Shown: positions 26,204 to 32,908 of the stretch, in pieces
Layout of the letters: the number at the start of each line of letters is the position of its first letter
Position numbering within the stretch: position 1 is the first letter of the stretch
Assembly (NCBI GenBank): GCA_039105265.1
Contig: JAPFFF010000022.1
Coordinates: forward strand, 2,232,001 to 2,296,000
Reading direction: 5' to 3'
From: Tritrichomonas musculus
Lineage: Eukaryota > Parabasalia > Tritrichomonadida > Tritrichomonadidae
DNA: 64,000 bases
Notes under the pieces: model-generated
The model's input: the letters and a program-made list of their open reading frames with translations, nothing else
What the model was told of the DNA's origin: nothing
Database searches by the model: none
Position numbers and translations under genes: made by a program

Positions 26204-26881
26204 ATGTCGAATGTATTACGGAAAGCAAGAATATTAAGTTCTGAAAATGATGCTTCGGTAAAACAGAGCCAAGAAACTAATGTTGAAATCAAAATCAAAC
26301 CATCGAATTCACAACCGGTTGGTCAACCAATTAGTCAACCTGTTTATTACCCAAATGTTCCACACATGAATTCACAAATACCATCACAATCTAGGGACGT
26401 AAATTTTACTATACCGGAGGAGAATTCTCAATATCAATTTCAACCTCCAACAAGCAAAGCGCCAGCCGGAGCTGGCTTGCCTGCGACTATTGTCCGAGAC
26501 AAGGGTATCATCGATTTGGGAAACCACATAGTGGCTGAGGGCGAAGCCCGAAATGAAATTGAGGATTTGACTGTCAAGAACAAATTTTTAGAAACACTTC
26601 TTTCAATTTATGAATTAAATCCACTTCGTGTAAATAATTACTTAGTTTGTCACTCAAATTCATTGATGGAATTAATTAAAATACTAACACATGCTGATAA
26701 AGTTGAACTTATTATTGATGAAGATTCTGGTTGTACGGGATGTGTATCGAAGAATAAATATTTAGAAATTCAACGAATTCTTGTCACAAAAGATGGTAAA
26801 TCAAATGATTTGAAATATGGTTACAATGATGTTTATGCACAACTTGTTCGATATGGTATTTCACTTAAATTATGTGTTTAA
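26204..26881 (+). CDS. Conserved accessory protein with C-terminal Cys-containing domain
   Basis: The 225-residue product shares its C-terminal 95 residues with the E4 gene at 38667-39191 (LIKILTHADKVELIIDEDSGCTGC here, IIKAILHVSEVEVQLNEDVGCCAAK there; both end in a similar LKxC tail). The N-terminal 100 residues are disordered and Pro/Gln/Ser-rich (PVGQPISQPVYYPNVPHMN), and contain three hairpins (26461-26553) translated in frame. Start chosen at ATG 26204 (MSNVLRKARIL), because the longer reading would need a TTG. Conservation in two elements argues for a general role. It lies upstream of the ATPase. No family recognised. Confidence 0.72.
   Translation: MSNVLRKARILSSENDASVKQSQETNVEIKIKPSNSQPVGQPISQPVYYPNVPHMNSQIPSQSRDVNFTIPEENSQYQFQPPTSKAPAGAGLPATIVRDKGIIDLGNHIVAEGEARNEIEDLTVKNKFLETLLSIYELNPLRVNNYLVCHSNSLMELIKILTHADKVELIIDEDSGCTGCVSKNKYLEIQRILVTKDGKSNDLKYGYNDVYAQLVRYGISLKLCV
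26461..26553. repeat. Cluster of hairpins including a TGA-linked double hairpin, in frame
   Basis: Three hairpins are visible: GCCAGC-CGGA-GCTGGC (26461-26476), TTGTC-CGA-GACAA (26490-26502), then CCAC-ATA-GTGG + CTGA + GGGC-GAA-GCCC + GAAA (26524-26553). The last has the same order as the copies at 22765-22814, 28112-28139 and 28653-28684. GC-rich hairpins in an AT-rich gene look inserted. Confidence 0.62.
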
Positions 26882-26891
26882 ATTTATTCAA

Positions 26892-27023
26892 ATGATTTCT
26901 GAAATTCTTTTGGGAACTATTTTGGTTGTTCATGTTATTGAATTATGCGTTTTGATATCAATTTTCAAAGAAGATGAACCCCCTAAACTCACAGAGGAGA
27001 TGCGTTCGAAGCTTTACTCATAA
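26892..27023 (+). CDS. Small single-pass membrane protein (43 aa)
   Basis: This short gene begins with ATG after TTTATTCAA and ends TAA immediately before the TAAATG of the ATPase gene. The product has one strong hydrophobic helix (ILLGTILVVHVIELCVLISIF, residues about 5-25), followed by a short charged tail (KEDEPPKLTEEMRSKLYS). Its tight fit between two genes, start context and clear helix support it. A membrane-bound virion or host-membrane role is a guess. Alternative longer readings would overlap the upstream gene in another frame. Confidence 0.6.
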   Translation: MISEILLGTILVVHVIELCVLISIFKEDEPPKLTEEMRSKLYS

Positions 27024-27026
27024 TAA

Positions 27027-27944
27027 ATGTTAAAACCCAGCAAATTTGATTACAAAACAATATTTTTTTCAGATACTTCTGACTATGATGATGACTTTGA
27101 GTCATTCGAAGAACACAAGATGATTATGAAGCCTGTTATGATTGAAAAGCCCTTCGATATTGATTTTGAAATGAATCGAGCGTACAAAAAAAATGAATCA
27201 AAAATAATGTCAGAATCAATTCGTCCAATTGGTCCTGGAATCTATGCTAATTATAATTCTCTAAACATTATTGTTGGAGCTCAGGGTAAAGGTAAATCAC
27301 ACATTGTATTAAGAGATATAATTCAAATATCTCGATTGAAGGAGTCAAATGTACATCAAATTGTGTATATTAGCAAGAATGGAATTATAAATGATTCAAC
27401 ATTTGAAGCTCAACGCGAATTGATAAATTTACCTGTGAAAGTTGTTTCCGACACAAATGCTGAAGCTTATTTAAAAGAATTGGATTTATGGAAGGAATTA
27501 TATATTAAATATTCCAGCACAAGTAGGATTACGATTAATGAAGATAAACTAGAAAAAATGTTTCAATTCCTTAATATCAATAAACTTGGAAAACCAAACG
27601 TTCCATTAAATACAATAATTCTGTGTGAAGACTTCATTAAATCGAAATTGTTAAAATCTGCTTACTTCACAAATTATATAACTCAATTGAGACACAAACA
27701 TTCAATCGTTTATGTGAACGTTCAATTCTTCAAAGCGATTCCAACAGATTATAAGAACAATTGTACTTCATTCTTTATTTTCAATGGATTCTCAAGGCAG
27801 AAGATGTCGTATATATATCAACAAGTTGTTATGCCAGTTGAATTTGAAGATTTGTGGAGACAATATAATCGAATGAAGAATCATGATTTTGTTTTGGTGA
27901 ATACACGAGAAGGAAGTATTGAATTTGTTCGATTTGACAAATAA
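27027..27944 (+). CDS. A32-like genome-packaging ATPase (element E3)
   Basis: This 305-residue P-loop ATPase would drive DNA into the capsid, as known for the FtsK-HerA/A32 family of Polintons, virophages and large DNA viruses. Walker A is GAQGKGKS (84-91), preceded by the strand NSLNIIVG; Walker B is NTIILCEDF near 194-202; a further conserved region follows (LRHKHSIVYVNVQFFKAIP, the sensor-like strand and Gln). The N-terminal 60 residues are acidic and less conserved. Start at TAATAAATG directly after the membrane-protein stop. It faces a convergent minus-strand gene across 195 bp that contains hairpins. The E4 counterpart at 34074-34940 is clearly related but divergent. Confidence 0.9.
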   Translation: MLKPSKFDYKTIFFSDTSDYDDDFESFEEHKMIMKPVMIEKPFDIDFEMNRAYKKNESKIMSESIRPIGPGIYANYNSLNIIVGAQGKGKSHIVLRDIIQISRLKESNVHQIVYISKNGIINDSTFEAQRELINLPVKVVSDTNAEAYLKELDLWKELYIKYSSTSRITINEDKLEKMFQFLNINKLGKPNVPLNTIILCEDFIKSKLLKSAYFTNYITQLRHKHSIVYVNVQFFKAIPTDYKNNCTSFFIFNGFSRQKMSYIYQQVVMPVEFEDLWRQYNRMKNHDFVLVNTREGSIEFVRFDK

Positions 27945-28139
27945 AGTGTAAAAAAAATATTTTTTTAATATGCTTGACCAACACCCACACTTAGGTGCGT
28001 CAGGCACACAGTACCTTCCGCTAGGATAATAAACACCAATATAAAACACTGTTAAATAGACAAAAAAATATTCAATTTATTCGTCGAATCTACGATTCTA
28101 AGATTTGTTTCGGCCAAAGGCCTCAAACGCAAAGCGTTT
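27945..28139. other. Convergent intergenic region with GC-rich hairpins
   Basis: Between two gene ends lie a T-rich tract, GTGC-GTCAG-GCAC near 28000, and a TGA-linked double hairpin at 28112-28139. On the minus strand the latter reads AAACGC-TTT-GCGTTT, TGA, GGCC-TTT-GGCC, GAAA. It directly follows the stop of the minus-strand gene. It might mark 3' ends, but its relation to the in-frame copies elsewhere suggests an inserted element. No gene seen. Confidence 0.5.
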
Positions 28140-28604
28140 TTACAAATCATCAAGAACAATATCTTGATGGTTTCCTTTAAATATTTGTGGTTCAGGTATT
28201 TCATATTTCTCGCGAAGTTTCAAAATCATTTCTTGATTTGATTTGTTAATTCGTTCAATTGAATAATTGTAAAACGAATGTTCTTTAAATGTTTGAACAT
28301 CTGTGTTACCATTAACAAATGTTTCAAAAGAATTTATGTTAATCCTTCGTCGGAGATTTGATGTTAGAATTACATGTTCAAGATTCATATCTTTCAATTG
28401 ATTTGGATAAATTCGTGTGGTTTTTTTGTCGGAATTGGATAATGAAATGTATAACACACGAACAAGGTAAGTACCTTTTCCGATATTAATTGGAAATCGT
28501 TCACAAAGTAATGTAAAATCACATTTTTGATATTCATCTGGATTTGGAAGTAATGAGATTAATGAATTGATGTATTCATATACTCGAAGGTTGGTTGTTG
28601 TCAT
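28140..28604 (-). CDS. Conserved accessory protein (154 aa)
   Basis: The product matches the E4 gene at 38199-38645 along its length: MTTTNLRVYEYINSL against MTTRNVYDYVNEL, CDFTLLCERFPINIGKG against CNFSILCDKYPMKAGEW, IYPNQLKDMNLEHVIL against FYPDKLKELDLDSIFI, and FVNGNTDVQ against YINGNTTTQ. I start it at ATG 28604 (TAATCAAATG) to match the homologue; a longer reading from a TTG would run through a double hairpin. It is a compact alpha/beta protein, perhaps with a helix-turn-helix-like first part, but no family is recognised. Conservation in two divergent elements suggests a core accessory role. Confidence 0.72.
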   Translation of the reverse strand: MTTTNLRVYEYINSLISLLPNPDEYQKCDFTLLCERFPINIGKGTYLVRVLYISLSNSDKKTTRIYPNQLKDMNLEHVILTSNLRRRININSFETFVNGNTDVQTFKEHSFYNYSIERINKSNQEMILKLREKYEIPEPQIFKGNHQDIVLDDL

Positions 28605-28652
28605 TTGATTACAAAATAAAAAATTGAAAATAAATTTTAAAAATTGAGTTTC

Positions 28653-28684
28653 GGCTCGAAGAGCCTCAGCCAAACGAAGTTTGG
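28653..28684. repeat. TGA-linked double hairpin upstream of the 154-aa gene
   Basis: On the minus strand: CCAAAC-TTC-GTTTGG, CTGA, GGCTC-TTC-GAGCC, GAAA. The first hairpin and linker match the integrase copy (CCAAAC-GAC-GTTTGG, CTGA). Loops and second stems differ while pairing is kept. It is the best formed of the four copies. Confidence 0.68.
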
Positions 28685-28722
28685 TTTCGGAAGAAATGAC
28701 AAAAAAATAATTGTTAATTGAT

Positions 28723-29118
28723 TTAATAAATTATACCAGATGGTGTATAACGTACACATCGAGAATCATTAGTCCAACAAAGATTGTCAATATGATAATC
28801 AAATTTGTTATGATTAATATGCTTAACAAATTTATAATTATTAGGGTTTGGAATAAATTGTTTAGCGATTAATTCATGTTTTTTATATAATTTTCCGTTC
28901 AATTTAACATGTGTACAATTGTTTTTCATGATTTCTTCTAAAACACGTTCACCACGACCCAGTGTAATAATAAATGGAAATTCGGTTTGAATTGAATACT
29001 TGTATTCAAAATTAAGTAATGGAACATAAGTAGTATCAGGTTTTGATTCAATTATATATTTCATCAATTCATCAAATTTAATTTCGTCAGCATATTCATG
29101 AATGTAATTTGTTGTCAT
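28723..29118 (-). CDS. HNH-fold-like protein with a degraded catalytic motif
   Basis: The 131-residue protein ends with KKHELIAKQFIPNPNNYKF, VKHINHNKFDYHIDNLCW, which corresponds to the HNH motif of the gene at 29825-30160 (VDHINRNRADYHLSNLRW). The Asp before the catalytic His is Lys here, so nuclease activity is doubtful, and a DNA-binding role may remain. The N-terminal 70 residues have no counterpart there. The upstream sequence, ATTTTGTAATCAAATGACAA, is shared with the gene starting at 28604, suggesting a duplicated promoter region. The ATG at 29118 fits this shared context. Confidence 0.68.
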   Translation of the reverse strand: MTTNYIHEYADEIKFDELMKYIIESKPDTTYVPLLNFEYKYSIQTEFPFIITLGRGERVLEEIMKNNCTHVKLNGKLYKKHELIAKQFIPNPNNYKFVKHINHNKFDYHIDNLCWTNDSRCVRYTPSGIIY

Positions 29119-29308
29119 TTGATTACAAAATAAAAAATTAAAAAAAATTTAAATTTGAAAAATTAATTTTGAGAAGATGACAAAAAAATAATTTCTAAAC
29201 GGATTTTTTTCCGGTTAGTTTTGACATTGATTTTCATAGTTAGTTATCAACGTTTATTCGTGTGCGGAAATTACCGCAAGCGCAAAAAAAAATATTTTGT
29301 TAAGTAAT

Positions 29309-29517
29309 TTATTCAAAATATTGAAAATCATTAAAATACATTTCAATCATTTCATGCAATTGGTTTAACAATTCAATTCGTGCATAAACGACACATTTAT
29401 CAATTCTCATATCATTTTCATTGAAATTCTCATGAATCAAATTTTTGATATCACGATTGCATGACATTGAGATTGGTAAATTATCTCTGAAAAACCAGTT
29501 TTCTTCTTGGTTATTGA
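29309..29517 (-). pseudogene. Small gene cut at its 5' end by the E4 terminus
   Basis: The reading frame has no ATG near its 5' end; it opens through YYFNNQEENWFFRDNLPISM and ends NDFQYFE. At 29518 the sequence becomes AGTAGTATATACGAG, a candidate element terminus, so the gene start is probably lost by insertion of E4. The rest is an ordinary acidic helical protein (IHENFNENDMRIDKCVVYARIELLNQLHEMIEMYF). An internal ATG at 29467 could still give a 52-residue product. Function unknown. Confidence 0.5.
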
Positions 29518-29824
29518 AGTAGTATATACGAGTCGGTTTCCGCTGGGGCTGGCACCCCACGCGTCAACACGAACTCGTCATAAAAGAAAAAGAAAAAGAA
29601 AAAGAAAAGAAAAAAGAAAAAAGAAAAGAAAAGAATATTCTTGTTCTCACTATTGCTCCCCATCAATGAAACGGCACAGGGGCCCCACCCCTAATTCCCA
29701 CCCACCCACCTCAACGCCTACCATCAATGAAACGGCACAGGTACCCCACCCCACAACCGCCCATCTATGAAACGGCACAGGTACCTGCCCCGAGAATCTC
29801 GTACCTATTTCTTTCTATATGTAA
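29518..29824. repeat. Candidate left terminus of element E4, with hairpin, purine tract and 3-copy repeat
   Basis: The stretch starts AGTAGTATATACGAGTCGG, like the E1 and E2 termini. A compound hairpin follows: an outer stem ACGAGT...ACTCGT (29528-29578) and an inner TGGGG-CTGGCA-CCCCA (29544-29559). A (GAAAA)n purine tract occupies about 29583-29636. Then ATSAATGAAACGGCACAGG-like units occur three times near 29663, 29721 and 29763 (the third has ATCTATG). The area is markedly GC-richer than its surroundings. No convincing gene; 29825 starts the first one. Confidence 0.5.
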
Positions 29825-30160
29825 ATGTCATTTGTACCACTCAAAGGCTTTACTAACGACTATGAGATCCTGAATAGGTACCCCTTTACTATAAGACGTA
29901 AGAGTAATCATTTTATATGCAAAGATGCAAAACATATAAAGGGGTATATACGAGTATGTCTAAATGGCGACTACTACTTGAAACATGTACTTATAGCAAG
30001 ACAGTTCATACCTAATGATGACCCACAACATAAAATAGAGGTAGACCATATTAATAGGAATAGGGCTGACTACCATCTAAGCAACTTAAGATGGGTAACC
30101 CCAACTGATAGTAACTATAACAGGGATATGCCCAAAATTATAAATGCGAGGGCAGATTAG
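29825..30160 (+). CDS. HNH endonuclease-like protein (111 aa)
   Basis: The product has the HNH_3-type motif near residues 71-90: IEVDHINRNRADYHLSNLRW, with D74-H75, N79 and H84/N87 as likely active-site residues. The preceding HVLIARQFIPNDDP is also typical of this group. Such proteins are often homing or nicking endonucleases; here it may be a free-standing element gene or a passenger. It is the first gene after the E4 left terminus and starts at TATGTAAATG. Its last 23 bp overlap the convergent gene at 30138. The related protein at 28723-29118 has lost the Asp, while this one looks intact. Confidence 0.75.
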   Translation: MSFVPLKGFTNDYEILNRYPFTIRRKSNHFICKDAKHIKGYIRVCLNGDYYLKHVLIARQFIPNDDPQHKIEVDHINRNRADYHLSNLRWVTPTDSNYNRDMPKIINARAD

Positions 30161-30401
30161 ATATTTGGTACTCTAAGAACTCAAAGGCAAAATGTTCTAT
30201 TTGGTCGATAAATTCCAAATCACCATCTTTCATAATTACATTAAGAATTTCAGGTTCGAAATACTCAGCAGCTAACTCTTTTATCTTATTAATTAAAATA
30301 CCACATACACCCTCATTAGTCTCACATCTATAATCATAGAGGTAAGACACTATTTTATAGAGGATATTCATACGCTCTTTTATGGTCATGTAATAAGCCA
30401 T
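30138..30401 (-). CDS. Small helical hypothetical protein (87 aa)
   Basis: The ATG at 30401 is preceded on the minus strand by TTATTTCTGTATAA, the usual local context. The product is acidic and helical (IKERMNILYKIVSYLYDY, LINKIKELAAEYF, LEFIDQIEHFAFEFLEYQI). It overlaps the HNH gene tail to tail by 23 bp and is divergent from the coiled-coil gene at 30471. The general character resembles the truncated small gene at 29309-29517, but I cannot align them with confidence. Function unknown. Confidence 0.6.
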   Translation of the reverse strand: MAYYMTIKERMNILYKIVSYLYDYRCETNEGVCGILINKIKELAAEYFEPEILNVIMKDGDLEFIDQIEHFAFEFLEYQISNLPSHL

Positions 30402-30470
30402 TTATACAGAAATAAAAAAAAAATGAAATGAACAATAGAAAAATGTTTAGTCATTTCACTTTTTTCTTTG

Positions 30471-30710
30471 ATGAATATCGATAAGAAGATACGATTGACC
30501 ACTGAAATGCTCAACGCTAAAATCATGGATGAAAAGCAAAAGCTTGAAACTTACTTGTTGCTCCAAATTGATCAACTCAACCAACGACTTGATGAGGTTC
30601 TTAATAGGGTCAACCTGCTATCTTTAAAACTCGATTCTGTCATTGATGACCTTGCAAATATGAAGGTCAACGTTGATGATATCAACAGCAGCCTTGATAA
30701 CCTTCATTAA
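30471..30710 (+). CDS. Small coiled-coil protein (79 aa)
   Basis: Nearly the whole protein is a heptad repeat (LLQIDQLNQRLDEVLNRVNLLSLKLDSVIDDL, ending VDDINSSLDNL). The start is ATG 30471 after TTTTTTCTTTG; a TTG three bases earlier is less likely. The codon use is slightly richer in GC than in the following genes. Its likely role is as an oligomer or assembly helper, judged only from the coiled coil. It precedes the protease by 41 bp. Confidence 0.62.
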   Translation: MNIDKKIRLTTEMLNAKIMDEKQKLETYLLLQIDQLNQRLDEVLNRVNLLSLKLDSVIDDLANMKVNVDDINSSLDNLH

Positions 30711-30751
30711 TAAACAACATCTTCTTCTTCTTTCTTTTATTTGATTTTTAA

Positions 30752-31876
30752 ATGACAAGTGATGTAGGTACACAAACAAAACCTAACAATAAAATACAAC
30801 TATTACAAGGTACTATTAAATTTCGACCTAAACTAGTTGATAGAGATGTTGCAAGATTAACAAGAGGTTTGGGTCAAACTATATGGAAGTTCTCTAATAA
30901 TCAAATAAATCTACAAAAATTATATGAGACATATTTAAATACTAGTATAGCTTTTAAAGACGTACTTGAATTTGCTAATAGACTCAAGAGAGAGAAACCA
31001 AGAGCAAAATTTACAGGTTGTGTGTTTGCTATTAAGAAAAATCAAGATGATAAAGATGAACATGGGCATTACATAACAGTATTAAAGCCATATCAATATA
31101 CTCTCCAAGAATCAGATCAAGGTATATTAACAGAGATAAAATTACATTATGATATTATCAACATAAGGATATCTCGAGGTACTAGTCCTCCTCCAAGAAA
31201 ACCCCGTATGACACCACAGAAGGCAGGAGAGTATACAGTAGACCAAGGACATAATAGGATTCATGATTGGAGGAGTTTAGTCAATGATGAAAATATAGAC
31301 GAAGATGTTATTGATGACTACTTGAAACTTCTATATGAAAAAGGAAAGAGATTGAATAAACAACCTGGTCAAAATGAGGCAGAGTTTGATAAAAAGAAAA
31401 TATTGGTTGTACCTACTGCATTTTATACCCTCCTTTCTATAGCATATGAGACTAATGATATGGAAAAAATACATGAACTTATGAAAAGTCCTATCTCAGG
31501 TAAACAGTCATTTTCACATTTCGATAAAGTATTTGTCCCCATTTGCTCAGATGGAGAACATTGGGTTTTATGTATTGTTCGATATTCAAAGAAAATAATC
31601 GAATGCTATGACTCTGAGAATAAGTCAATGGCACCAGAGGTAAAGACACTTAATAAGTGGATCAATATTTCAGGAACAGGTAAGTTAAAAGCAAAATATT
31701 ATGATGTACCTAGTCAAAGGAATAATAAGGATTGTGGAGTGTTTCTAATGGAATCTTGTCGTACCTTTTTGCATGAAGGAGATGGTAAGTTTAAACAACG
31801 CAATATGCCAGATATTAGAAAGAGAATACTTCGAGAACTTCAAAACAATGAATTAGAAACAGGTGTTGTATATTAA
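30752..31876 (+). CDS. Adenovirus/Ulp1-type cysteine protease (maturation protease)
   Basis: This 374-residue protease would cleave capsid and internal proteins during maturation, the role known for the Polinton and adenovirus enzymes. The catalytic domain is C-terminal: His270 in GEHWVLCIV, Asp in IIECYDSENKS near 287, Gln322 in PSQRNNKD (oxyanion) and Cys328 in DCGVFLMESC. The N-terminal 230 residues lack a recognised domain and include a Pro/Arg-rich linker (SPPPRKPRMTPQK near 150). It heads a run of plus-strand genes (protease, penton, integrase, ATPase, pVI-like, capsid). Start at TTTTTAAATG. All four catalytic residues are present, so it appears functional. E3 shows no counterpart in the window. 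Confidence 0.88.
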   Translation: MTSDVGTQTKPNNKIQLLQGTIKFRPKLVDRDVARLTRGLGQTIWKFSNNQINLQKLYETYLNTSIAFKDVLEFANRLKREKPRAKFTGCVFAIKKNQDDKDEHGHYITVLKPYQYTLQESDQGILTEIKLHYDIINIRISRGTSPPPRKPRMTPQKAGEYTVDQGHNRIHDWRSLVNDENIDEDVIDDYLKLLYEKGKRLNKQPGQNEAEFDKKKILVVPTAFYTLLSIAYETNDMEKIHELMKSPISGKQSFSHFDKVFVPICSDGEHWVLCIVRYSKKIIECYDSENKSMAPEVKTLNKWINISGTGKLKAKYYDVPSQRNNKDCGVFLMESCRTFLHEGDGKFKQRNMPDIRKRILRELQNNELETGVVY

Positions 31877-31900
31877 TAAAGACTTTTTATTCAACTCGAA

Positions 31901-32902
31901 ATGGAATTACCACCAAGTGTTAACACTTTATATCCTAATCGAGATAATATAGTTAATGATGGTAATACACCTCTTCCAATCGAAACAGCCTACTTCCTTG
32001 AGGATGCTCAACATGATAAAGCTAAGTTTAATAGGTATTGGTTTAATTTCCCACCAGAATGGTCAACTGCAAACAAAGGGGAATCTATTGTTGGCGTTCG
32101 TTCAGCACATATCATTAAGAGAAGACGCAAAATGGAAGTAGAGATTGAAATATATAAGATACATAAGAAAACATATGAGTTTGTTTGTGGTGGAACATGG
32201 AATGATGGAACACTAAAAGAAGACTATATAACTGGTTCAAATCATGAATATGGATGCTTCAAAGTCATTGATTGGGTGTCAGTCGATGGAGATTTACGTG
32301 GATTTTTTGATGCAGTTAATCGTGCATTCAAGTCATACATTAAAACTTCAACATTAGACAAATTTGTTCAAAATGATGATGATATACAGGATAGAGATAT
32401 ACAAACCGATGGATACTATGATAAAAATGGTTTTCATGAAATCATTTATACAGAAAGAAGTAAAGCAGGGAACCATAAATACTACTATACCAATAGTAAG
32501 AATGAACGAGATTGGGAGTATACTGCACCATATATGAACTTTTTCCAACTTAAATCCTGGAATGATGACTTTGCAGATGTGTTTAATATAGGTAATGGCA
32601 TATTTCAAAATAAACCAGAAAAATATCAAACATGGAGTAAGACATTAATATTCGATAATATATGGGACAGACAATCATGCAAAATATATTCATCGATAGG
32701 TGAACAAGCATTACATAACTATATTGGAGATAGTGATGTTGAATATAGTCCGATTAAGTACTTCAAGTTAAACTCAATGGACCAAAGGTTTTGGATAGAC
32801 TTCTATAGTGATGCCCATTATAATTGTCCAACAAAACTACCTCCAAATGATTCATTTGTAATCGAAATGCAATTCCTTCAATACGATAAGATGTTTATTT
32901 AA
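31901..32902 (+). CDS. Penton-like minor capsid protein candidate (333 aa)
   Basis: This gene lies between protease and integrase, a usual place for structural genes. The sequence is beta-rich (GESIVGVRSAHIIKRRRKMEVEIEIYK, HEYGCFKVIDWV) and ends with a strand, LNSMDQRFWIDFYSDAHYN, a Pro turn KLPPNDS and a final strand FVIEMQFLQYD. This end pattern, D-Q-x-F-W-I-x-F then a turn and strand, is typical of single-jelly-roll penton proteins in adenovirus-like elements. The assignment is inferred from architecture and position; sequence search would be needed to confirm. The start at 31901 follows TTTTTATTCAACTCGAA, 24 bp after the protease stop. The 3' end abuts the integrase. Confidence 0.65.
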   Translation: MELPPSVNTLYPNRDNIVNDGNTPLPIETAYFLEDAQHDKAKFNRYWFNFPPEWSTANKGESIVGVRSAHIIKRRRKMEVEIEIYKIHKKTYEFVCGGTWNDGTLKEDYITGSNHEYGCFKVIDWVSVDGDLRGFFDAVNRAFKSYIKTSTLDKFVQNDDDIQDRDIQTDGYYDKNGFHEIIYTERSKAGNHKYYYTNSKNERDWEYTAPYMNFFQLKSWNDDFADVFNIGNGIFQNKPEKYQTWSKTLIFDNIWDRQSCKIYSSIGEQALHNYIGDSDVEYSPIKYFKLNSMDQRFWIDFYSDAHYNCPTKLPPNDSFVIEMQFLQYDKMFI

Positions 32903-32908
32903 AAATAA

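Noticed and set aside
27792-28049. 85-residue minus-strand frame over the ATPase end
   Set aside because: Mostly antisense of the ATPase gene and then of the hairpin region.
28605-28673. N-terminal extension of the 154-residue gene
   Set aside because: It needs a TTG start, runs through a double hairpin and is absent from the homologue at 38199.
29507-29770. 87-residue KRKRKRKEKRKK frame on the plus strand
   Set aside because: It reads through the purine tract and the GC-rich repeats of the E4 end; no start context and no relatives.
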